From an uncultured Pseudomonadota bacterium (GTDB taxonomy: Bacteria > Lernaellota > Lernaellaia > Lernaellales > Lernaellaceae): a stretch of DNA of 5,427 nt. The notes below the pieces were generated by a model. The model had not been told where the DNA came from. It worked only from the letters and a program-made list of their open reading frames with translations, and ran no database searches. Positions 1 through 5,427 of the stretch are shown in pieces. The DNA lies in NCBI GenBank assembly GCA_937967875.1, contig CALBTQ010000715.1, positions 1-5,427 of the forward strand, in the 5' to 3' direction. Positions within the stretch are counted from its first letter, which is position 1, and every line of letters begins with the position of its first letter. The position numbers were made by a program, and so were the translations under genes.

Positions 1-51
1 CGGCGCCAACCGAGATCTACACTCTTTCCCTACACGACGCTCTTCCGATCT
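1..51 (+). other. Illumina sequencing adapter (assembly artefact)
   Basis: These 51 bases match the 3' part of the Illumina TruSeq universal adapter, ending in the diagnostic CTCTTCCGATCT at 40-51. By eye only positions 6 and 8 differ from the adapter as I remember it, and 9-51 match without a gap. This is not genomic sequence. It shows that position 1 is a contig end and that reads were not fully trimmed. Genomic sequence begins at about 52. The reverse complement supplies an in-frame stop to the gene that enters from the right, so any protein called through here carries a false tail. Confidence 0.97.
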
Positions 52-797
52 GATTCATCATTGCGCGCGCGGATGGTCAACGCTGGGCACCAACGGCGCT
101 TGGCCGCCATGAGCGCGACGGGCGCGTAGCTCGCGGCGTTGAAACGGCGCAGATCGTCGATCACCTCGGCATAGTGCCGGTTGCCCGCCTGGCCGCGGCT
201 GTGTGGGCGGATACGATATTCGTACAGCGCCTGCGGGACATAGAGCGCGGGCGCGCGTTCGGTCAGTTGCAGCCAGAAATCCCAATCCTCGTACTCGAAG
301 CCGCGGTCGGTCGTGCGGAAGCGCGCATCGCCGACGGCCGAGCGACGCACCAGCGAGGCGATCGAGAGCGTGTTGGTCGCCAGCAACGCGAGGCGGTTGA
401 AGGCGGGGCGATGTATTTCGCGCCCGTCGTCGCCGCGCCGAAACGCCGGATAGGCCAGCGCTGCTTGCGGTTCGCGCGCCAGCGCCTCGGCCATGACGCG
501 TAGCGCCCCGGGCAGCAGTCGATCGTCGGCGTCCAGGAACATGACGAACTCGCCGGTCGCTTTTTCCAGGCCGGAGTTGCGTGCGGCGGCCACGCCGCGA
601 TTGGGCGTGCGGAGCAACTCGACGCGCTCGCGCCGCGCCAGTTCGTCCAGACGCTGGACGGTGGCGGCGTCGGTCGAACCGTCGTCGATCAACAGCACCT
701 CGACCGCCGCGCCGGCCTGCGCCAGCACGCTGTCGATGGCCTCGCCGACGTACGCGCCGAGGTTGTAACAGGGAATGACGACGGTGACTTTATACAT
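52..797 (-). CDS. Family 2 glycosyltransferase, C-terminus cut off by the contig end
   Basis: A GT-A fold, inverting family 2 glycosyltransferase that would move a sugar from a nucleotide-sugar donor to a glycan or lipid-linked acceptor at the cytoplasmic face of the membrane. The N-terminus is typical: VTVVIPCYN at residues 4-12, then the nucleotide-binding LLIDDGSTD at 35-43, GVAAARNSGL at 68-77, the metal-binding FLDADD at 88-92 and the acceptor-side EYEDWDFWLQL near 168-178. No membrane segment is visible. About 248 genuine residues remain. The reading frame continues six codons (DRKSVV) into adapter before a stop, so the true C-terminus is missing; whole proteins of this type are often near 300 residues or more. 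The ATG at 795-797 starts right at the conserved first strand and overlaps the end of the upstream gene in an 8-base ATGTATAA, which indicates translational coupling as third gene of the operon. The donor and acceptor cannot be told from sequence. Confidence 0.93.
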
Positions 798-3360
798 ACC
801 AATGCCGGAAGCGGATCGTGCCCGCGATGCGTCCCAGTCGTTTGGCGACGGTGATCATCCACTCGAGAAACTCGTCGCTGTAGCGGCTGTTGGTGGCCGC
901 GTCCAGCCGCTGGAAAATTCCCGCGCCACGCGCCAACGCGGCGACCGACGCGCCGGCCAACTCGCTGTTGGGGATGAAAATAGCGCGCAGTTCCTCGGGT
1001 GCATGCAAATCGAGATGACGGCCCAGGCGCGCCATCGCCTCTTCATCGTACATACCCAAAACGGCGACGCCGCGCGCGGCAAGCGGGCGCAGCTTCGGCA
1101 ACAGCTCGTACTCGAAGGCATCGGTGGAAATGAGAATCGTGCGGCAGCCGCGCCGCAACGCTTCGTCCTGCGTGACGACCGGCAGACCGCCGATTTCCTG
1201 TCCCGGCTTCGCGTGATCGTCGATGACGCCCTGCGCGCCCATGGCCGCGAAACCGATGCGCGTTTGCAGCCGCCGCGTGTGTTGGCCGGCGGCGTAAAGA
1301 TACAGCGCTTCCGGCTTTTGCGCGGCGATGATCTCCATCGCGCGATCGAGGTATTCGAGTTGCGGGGGGACCGGCGCTTCGACCACTGTGACTCCGTAAC
1401 GCCGCGCCTGCTCGATCATTGGATCGTTGCGCAATGCGGGTACTGTGACAAGGCAAGCTTTTGACGGCTCACCCACGCGCGCGAAAAATTCCTCGGGACG
1501 TTCGTCGCGCAAGCCCGGCAGCAAGCCCGGTTTCAGGCCGTTTTGCAGAAAACCGATGCCCTGCCCGAGCAACTTGCGCCAGGCGCGGCCGGATTCGTGA
1601 AGGCGCTCGCGTGGCGTGCGTTCGTCGAGCGGAAAACGGCGATCGAGGTCGACGTGACCATAACCGTAACGCATGCTGACTTTGAACAGGCTGCGCAGAT
1701 TCTCGCGGTGGAAATGGCGCACCGTCGCATCGGTCGCCGCGCGGAAGCGGTAGCGTCCGTCGGCGGCCAGGCGACAGGCGAGATCCCAATCGCCGGAGGA
1801 GATCATCGATTCGCGGAACAGGCCGATGCGTTCGAACACCTCGCGGCGATAGAACACGTTGGCGGTGACCACGTGCGGGCGCAACGATGTTTCCAGATCG
1901 GGATGCATGTCCAGGTGCTTGCGCCGGCTTTGCCAGCGGGCGATGTCGCTGTCGGTTTCGCCACCCAGAATGCGGCCGGCCACGCCGCCGACTTCCGGAT
2001 GCGTGAACCACTGCACGCCATTGGTCAACCAATGCGGATCGGCTTCGCAATCGTCGTCGGTGAAGGCGAGGATTTCGCCGCGCGCGACGCCGATGCCGTG
2101 ATTGCGCGCCGCGTAGCTGGTCTGCACCCGGTCGTAAAATTCATAGCGCACGCCAGCGAAGGAGCGCACGAACGCGGCCGTGCCGTCGCGGGAATTGTTG
2201 TCGACCACGATGATCTCATAACGATCGCGCGGGTAATCCTGGTTGAGCAACGAGGGCAGCAGCCGCGCCAGTTTTTTTTCGCCGTTGAAGGTCGGGACGA
2301 CGATCGAGACGAAGGGGTGTTCTTTTTCCGGCAGCCGCCAATCGCGCCGGGCCAGCAACGCGGCGAGTGCGTCGTGCACCAGATCGGGCGTGGTCATCTC
2401 CAGACACCAGGCGCGTTTGTTGCCCAACGGCACGCCGGGGCGGTAACACGGCGAGCAGGAAACGTCGCGGCGGACGATGAAATGCCGCGCAATCAGCGGG
2501 GTGTTTTTCTCCCAGGAGGTCGGACCGTAAATGCCGATCACCGGCGTGCCCACCGCCGCGCCCAGGTGCATCAGGCCAGTGTCGTTGGCGACGACCGCAA
2601 CGGCTTTGCGCAAGACGGCGGCGACGCCGGCGAGGCTGGTTTTGGCGATCAGATCGACCACCGGCGCAGCGGCGGCCTGTTGGATCGGCACGGAGAGTTC
2701 GCGTTCATCGGGCCCGCCCACGAGCACCACCGCGTAACCGTCGGCGTGCAGCTTGTCGGCCAATTCGCCGTAGTAGCGCGGCGGCCAGCGCTTGATCGCC
2801 AGGTCGGGAAAGCAGCCCGGATGCAGCGCGACGAAAGGACCGGTCACGCCGTTTTCACGCAACAACCGGCGCGCTTCGTCGTGACCGGCGCGCGGCACGG
2901 TCAGGCGCGGCAGACGGCGGCGCGGTTTTTTGCCGAGGGCGACGAGCAGGTCGAGATTGAGCCACGCTTCGTGACGGCGTTCGTCGGCGGTCAGGGAAAT
3001 CGTCGCGAGGTTTTCGTTGCGGCCGGTATTGTGCGCGACGGTCGTGCGCGCATGACGCGTGGCGGCGCGCAGCAAATCGGCGTCGGCACAGGGATAGGTG
3101 AACAGCACCAGATCGGGTTTTTCGCGCGCGAACCATTTTTCGGCGTCGAAGTCTTTTTCGATGATCGCCCGGCGCAGAGCGGGCCGCGCCAGTTCGGCGA
3201 TCTGTTTGCAGCGTCGGTCGAGCAGCAGCGTTACCTTGGCGCGCGGATAGGCTTGCGGCAACGCGTCGAGCAACGGCAGGGTGAACAGGAAATTCCCCAG
3301 GCCGTAGAGGCGAACGACAACGATGCGCCGCACGGCAAGGTTAATCTCTTTCGTGCTCAT
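790..3360 (-). CDS. Fused GT9 heptosyltransferase-like / GT2 glycosyltransferase with C-terminal Rossmann-like module
   Basis: A protein of 856 residues with three parts. Residues about 9-340 form a GT9 (ADP-heptose:LPS heptosyltransferase type, GT-B fold) domain: RLYGLGNFLFTLPLL at 17-31, LHPG at 179-182, VGGPDE at 214-219, the family signature NDTGLMHLGAAVGTP at 259-273 and a CSPC...W-C-L segment at 302-320. Residues about 350-575 form a GT2 domain: FVSIVVPTFNG, VVDNNSRDGT at 386-394, FTDDD at 433-437 as the metal site, GDWDLACRL near 523-531 and a terminal HFHREN. Residues about 685-769 form a small alpha/beta module (LYLYAAGQHTRRL, IDDH, PVVT, LISTD) that recurs in the upstream gene. GT9 proteins are normally near 350 residues and stand alone, so this is a fusion that may add two successive sugars. 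The Asp expected after MG/LG in the first GT9 loop is Asn here. I chose the ATG at 3358-3360 because it precedes the GT9 fold closely. An ATG directly before it (3361-3363) is equally possible, and the ribosome binding site is weak (GAG 7 nt upstream). It overlaps the upstream gene by 20 bp. Confidence 0.9.
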   Translation of the reverse strand: MSTKEINLAVRRIVVVRLYGLGNFLFTLPLLDALPQAYPRAKVTLLLDRRCKQIAELARPALRRAIIEKDFDAEKWFAREKPDLVLFTYPCADADLLRAATRHARTTVAHNTGRNENLATISLTADERRHEAWLNLDLLVALGKKPRRRLPRLTVPRAGHDEARRLLRENGVTGPFVALHPGCFPDLAIKRWPPRYYGELADKLHADGYAVVLVGGPDERELSVPIQQAAAAPVVDLIAKTSLAGVAAVLRKAVAVVANDTGLMHLGAAVGTPVIGIYGPTSWEKNTPLIARHFIVRRDVSCSPCYRPGVPLGNKRAWCLEMTTPDLVHDALAALLARRDWRLPEKEHPFVSIVVPTFNGEKKLARLLPSLLNQDYPRDRYEIIVVDNNSRDGTAAFVRSFAGVRYEFYDRVQTSYAARNHGIGVARGEILAFTDDDCEADPHWLTNGVQWFTHPEVGGVAGRILGGETDSDIARWQSRRKHLDMHPDLETSLRPHVVTANVFYRREVFERIGLFRESMISSGDWDLACRLAADGRYRFRAATDATVRHFHRENLRSLFKVSMRYGYGHVDLDRRFPLDERTPRERLHESGRAWRKLLGQGIGFLQNGLKPGLLPGLRDERPEEFFARVGEPSKACLVTVPALRNDPMIEQARRYGVTVVEAPVPPQLEYLDRAMEIIAAQKPEALYLYAAGQHTRRLQTRIGFAAMGAQGVIDDHAKPGQEIGGLPVVTQDEALRRGCRTILISTDAFEYELLPKLRPLAARGVAVLGMYDEEAMARLGRHLDLHAPEELRAIFIPNSELAGASVAALARGAGIFQRLDAATNSRYSDEFLEWMITVAKRLGRIAGTIRFRHWYV

Positions 3361-4765
3361 CATTCCGCTCGTCAAACCAAAACGGTTGATTCGCATTGAC
3401 AAAATACAACGGTTGGATTGTCACCGCAGGCAATCCTTCGCCGGTAAGGCGAAGCAACAATTGCTTTTCATAGCGATCAGTGGAAATCAGTAAAATTGCC
3501 TGATCCCGGATCGCCTGTGACAAAGTGACGACAGGAATCTTATCAAACCACCCGCCAGCCTTGTGCTCGTCGACGATCGCCCGCACCGGCAGTTGCGCCA
3601 GCAGGCCCAAGTCGCGCAGTCGCTGCGTGTGTTCGCCCGCGCCGAACAGATACAGCGGCTCGGGCCGGCGGCGGGCCAACTCGGTCACGAACCAGCGGAG
3701 GTATTCATTTTTTAAATTCTGCTCGTCGAACAAGCCCGCATCATGCTTTGCGCGTTCATTCTTCTCCATCCGCTCACGATACGCCCGCGCGCAAAACGAG
3801 ATAAACGGCCACGCGGGATCGTCGATCACCTTCGCCCAGACTGCGGCCGCTTTCGCATTTTCGCCCAATAGGTAATGCAACAAACCGCACAGGTAATCGT
3901 GGTTGATGTGCGAAAGTTCGTTACCCGGTTGCGCATCCGCTTTCGCCAGCGCTTCGGCGGCTTCGGTGGGGCAGCAATGGTCGAGCAGTTCGGCGGCGAC
4001 GTTCAGCCAATACTGCGCGTCGGCGTTCTCGACCGGCGGGCAACGGTATGGACGATAGTCGGGCTGAATGAAATCGACTTGCGGTTGCGAGGAAAAGAAA
4101 TGCGCGGGGCGTTTCGTTTCGCGCACCAGCAGCGGCCGGGCAGCGTCTTCGCGCCAGGTGAAACGCGGCTGCGCATGGCGAAAGCCGCGTTTGGCGAAGG
4201 GATCGTCATCGCCCGGCGGCGGTCCCAGTCGTTTGAGGCGCAGGCTCGACCAACCCCATTTGCCCGGCACGTTGTCCATGCACGGATGGTTGTGCACGCG
4301 ATGATCGAAATGAAATACACGTCCGGGTAAATAACGGAAGAGGCAAAAATGTTCGAGCCACAGATCGCCGGATTCCTCACCGCCGAGGCGCTGGAAGCGA
4401 TTGACGGCCCAGGCTTTGAAATCGTCGAGCAGCAGCAGCTCGCGGATCTGCGCGGCGGACGGCTCGTCGAACATCTCATCCGGTTCGATGTACAACAACC
4501 AATCGGGGTGCGTCAGATCGGCCAGCGCCAGGGCGATGGAACGCTCGATGCCTTCCGAATGATATCCCTTGTCAAAGGAAACCACATGCCGCACCAGCGA
4601 ATGAGCGCGCAGCAATTCCACACTGCCGTCGCTGGAGCCGTCGTCAAAGGCGACGATGTGATCGCAGAAGCGGTTCAATTCGGCGAGGGTTCGCGGCAAC
4701 GCCCAGGCGTCGTTACGAACACACATGACCGCGGTCAAGGTTGGCGTCACCGAACTCGACTTCAT
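3341..4765 (-). CDS. GT2-like glycosyltransferase with helical middle region and C-terminal Rossmann-like module
   Basis: A protein of 474 residues, first gene of the minus-strand operon. Residues about 8-180 resemble family 2 glycosyltransferases of the short type related to lipooligosaccharide core glucosyltransferases: LTAVMCVRND at 10-19, IVAFDDGSSDGS at 37-48, LLYIEPDEMFD at 90-100 as the likely metal site (E-P-D-E in place of the usual D-x-D) and a late RVHNHP at 156-161. Residues about 250-320 are alpha-helical and look like degenerate TPR repeats (AAELLDHCCPTEAAEALAKA, then LLHYLLGENAKAAAVWAKV). Residues about 371-455 form an alpha/beta module with a glycine-rich LYLFGAGEHTQRL, VDEH, IPVVTL and LISTD, homologous to the C-terminus of the downstream protein. 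The ATG at 4763-4765 is chosen because it starts a few residues before the fold and has GGAG upstream. An in-frame ATG at 4859-4861 would lie upstream of the promoter -10 element. Sugar specificity is unknown. Confidence 0.88.
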   Translation of the reverse strand: MKSSSVTPTLTAVMCVRNDAWALPRTLAELNRFCDHIVAFDDGSSDGSVELLRAHSLVRHVVSFDKGYHSEGIERSIALALADLTHPDWLLYIEPDEMFDEPSAAQIRELLLLDDFKAWAVNRFQRLGGEESGDLWLEHFCLFRYLPGRVFHFDHRVHNHPCMDNVPGKWGWSSLRLKRLGPPPGDDDPFAKRGFRHAQPRFTWREDAARPLLVRETKRPAHFFSSQPQVDFIQPDYRPYRCPPVENADAQYWLNVAAELLDHCCPTEAAEALAKADAQPGNELSHINHDYLCGLLHYLLGENAKAAAVWAKVIDDPAWPFISFCARAYRERMEKNERAKHDAGLFDEQNLKNEYLRWFVTELARRRPEPLYLFGAGEHTQRLRDLGLLAQLPVRAIVDEHKAGGWFDKIPVVTLSQAIRDQAILLISTDRYEKQLLLRLTGEGLPAVTIQPLYFVNANQPFWFDERNDEHERD

Positions 4766-4776
4766 TAAATATCGAT

Positions 4777-4780
4777 CTCC
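4777..4780 (-). promoter_or_regulatory. Ribosome binding site for the 3341-4765 gene
   Basis: GGAG on the minus strand, 11 bases before the ATG at 4765. The spacing is somewhat long, but this is the only purine-rich match near this start, and it supports this ATG over the upstream in-frame one. Confidence 0.45.
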
Positions 4781-4791
4781 AAACCACCTAC

Positions 4792-4807
4792 AGCCGCGCG
4801 GGCGGCT
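4792..4807 (-). promoter_or_regulatory. Perfect 6-bp inverted repeat, leader hairpin
   Basis: AGCCGC (4792-4797) and GCGGCT (4802-4807) pair perfectly around a 4-base loop. It lies in the inferred leader of the minus-strand operon, between the -10 element and the ribosome binding site. All-GC except the end pair, it should be stable in RNA. No U-tract follows on the minus strand, so it is not a standard terminator. It could be an operator, an mRNA-stabilising stem, or chance in GC-rich DNA. Confidence 0.3.
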
Positions 4808-4838
4808 TCGATTGAAGTCATCGGTCGAATTAAGGCAT

Positions 4839-4867
4839 ATTATAAGGAAAAGTCGTGACATTGTGGA
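4839..4867 (-). promoter_or_regulatory. Probable sigma-70-type promoter of the minus-strand glycosyltransferase operon
   Basis: Read on the minus strand, a perfect TATAAT lies at 4844-4839, with TCCACA (4 of 6 to the TTGACA consensus) at 4867-4862 and a 17-base spacer. Transcription would start near 4832, giving a leader of about 67 nt before the ATG at 4765. The region is AT-rich within GC-rich surroundings. The -35 element overlaps the ribosome binding site of the divergent gene, so the two genes share a very tight control region. The assignment assumes a housekeeping sigma factor with the usual consensus. Confidence 0.5.
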
Positions 4868-4868
4868 G
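4865..4868 (+). promoter_or_regulatory. Ribosome binding site for the asparagine-synthase-like gene
   Basis: GGAG with a 7-base spacer to the ATG at 4876, which is ideal. It settles the start codon and agrees with the motif PGIVG belonging immediately after the initiator methionine. Confidence 0.7.
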
Positions 4869-4875
4869 ATTTTTC

Positions 4876-5427
4876 ATGCCGGGGATCGTCGGGTTCACCC
4901 ATCGTTGCCAGGATCGGGAGCTTGTCGTGAAGACGTTGCGCGGCATGCAAACGCTGGTAACGCATCTGCCGGATTATCGATCCCACGCGCTGTTTCATCA
5001 TGACCAATTCGCCTGCACCTGCACCCATTCGCGACGGCAATCCTCCCCGCCGCAACCGTTGGACGACGAGGGCATACTGCTGTGGTGCGAAGGAGAGATT
5101 TACAATCCCGACGCCTTCGGCCTGCCCGAGGATTTAACCGCGCCGGAACTGCTGCTGCGCCTGATTCGCCGGCAACCGGACTTTTCCTTTTTGGCCAAGC
5201 TCGACGGCGTGTTCGCCGCCGTGGTTTTCGATCCCGATGAACAGCGGCTTCATCTGTTCACCGACCGCGCGGGGATGAGCCGATTGTGCTGGTCGATCGT
5301 CGACGGCGAATTGCTATGGGCTTCGGAAAGCAAAGCAATGTTGGCGCACCCGGATTTTTCCCTGCGCATCGACCGGGAGTCGTTGCGGCACTGGCTCGAT
5401 CGCGGGTTGAGCTATCTGCGCGGCGAG
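4876..5427 (+). CDS. Asparagine-synthase-like protein, N-terminal class II amidotransferase-type domain lacking the catalytic Cys (partial)
   Basis: The frame stays open from ATG 4876 to the window end (184 residues), so the C-terminal synthetase (ATP-pyrophosphatase) domain, if present, lies outside. It follows the AsnB N-terminal Ntn-type domain: PGIVGF at 2-7 in place of CGIVGF, GEIYN at 73-77, FLAKLDGVFAAVVFD near 105-119, LFTDRAGMSRLCW at 127-138 and GELLWASESKAMLAHP at 144-159. Working AsnB enzymes use Cys at position 2, freed by methionine removal, to hydrolyse glutamine. Here it is Pro, and the Asn of the usual NGE motif is Glu (EGE at 72-74). Glutaminase activity is therefore probably lost, and the protein may use ammonia or form another amide or adenylate chemistry. 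Related genes in O-antigen clusters amidate uronic acids, which would fit the glycosyltransferase neighbours, but this is inference. The start is supported by GGAG seven bases upstream and by the invariant N-terminal position of the motif. Confidence 0.85.
   Translation, partial: MPGIVGFTHRCQDRELVVKTLRGMQTLVTHLPDYRSHALFHHDQFACTCTHSRRQSSPPQPLDDEGILLWCEGEIYNPDAFGLPEDLTAPELLLRLIRRQPDFSFLAKLDGVFAAVVFDPDEQRLHLFTDRAGMSRLCWSIVDGELLWASESKAMLAHPDFSLRIDRESLRHWLDRGLSYLRGE

Noticed and set aside
174..778. Several plus-strand open frames opposite the leftmost glycosyltransferase
   Set aside because: They are Arg/Ala-rich antisense shadows of a gene with clear GT2 motifs.
1543..3399. Open frame of 618 codons on the plus strand
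   Set aside because: It lies wholly opposite the GT9-GT2 gene. The minus-strand protein has clear family motifs throughout, while the plus-strand translation is repetitive in Ala, Arg, Gly and Val with no recognisable domain. It is an effect of GC-rich codon use.
3361..3402. Upstream TTG (3402) or ATG (3396) start for the GT9-GT2 gene
   Set aside because: These add 12 to 14 residues before the fold, have no ribosome binding site and enlarge the overlap with the preceding gene to about 60 bp.
4838..4846. Plus-strand promoter for the asparagine-synthase-like gene
   Set aside because: TATAAG at 4841-4846 is a fair -10, but no -35 match was found at 16-19 bases. The nearest candidate, TTGAAG at 4812, is too far away. 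A promoter must exist nearby or upstream, but it cannot be placed from sequence.
4766..4861. Upstream ATG (4861) start for the first operon gene
   Set aside because: It would add 32 residues with no family similarity, start upstream of the TATAAT element and encode through the leader hairpin. The ATG at 4765 has GGAG upstream and lies near the conserved first strand.
4725..5055. Short open frames on both strands across the intergenic region and the start of the plus-strand gene
   Set aside because: They overlap better-supported genes in other frames and show no family motifs or ribosome binding sites.

Overview
This is a GC-rich window (about 60% by eye) from a bacterium. It looks like the end of a contig in a draft or metagenome assembly, because its first 51 bases are Illumina adapter and not genomic DNA. 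The contents are part of a surface-polysaccharide or glycan gene cluster. A heptosyltransferase-type (GT9) domain suggests a Gram-negative cell that makes LPS or a similar glycan. GT9 enzymes also occur outside LPS pathways, so the lineage stays open.

Layout, left to right. 1-51: sequencing adapter. 52-797 (minus): family 2 glycosyltransferase, cut at its C-terminus by the contig end. 790-3360 (minus): a large three-part protein with an N-terminal GT9 domain, a central GT2 domain and a C-terminal Rossmann-like module. 3341-4765 (minus): a second GT2-like protein with a helical middle and a C-terminal module homologous to that of its neighbour. 4766-4875: compact divergent intergenic region with a good promoter for the minus operon, a leader hairpin and the ribosome binding sites. 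4876-5427 (plus): start of an asparagine-synthase-like protein whose N-terminal glutaminase domain lacks the catalytic cysteine. It runs off the right edge.

The three minus-strand genes are transcribed right to left and overlap (20 bp and 8 bp), so they are very probably one translationally coupled operon. Together they carry four glycosyltransferase domains, enough to add several sugars to a lipid-linked or surface glycan. The divergent asparagine-synthase-like gene could amidate or otherwise modify a sugar or precursor in the same pathway. That role is inferred from context.

The points most worth attention are the small Rossmann-like module shared by two otherwise different glycosyltransferases, the unusual GT9-GT2-module fusion (with Asn in place of the usual catalytic Asp of the GT9 half, and an A8 slippery tract just after the domain junction), the cysteine-less class II amidotransferase domain, and the adapter, which gives the leftmost gene a false stop codon.
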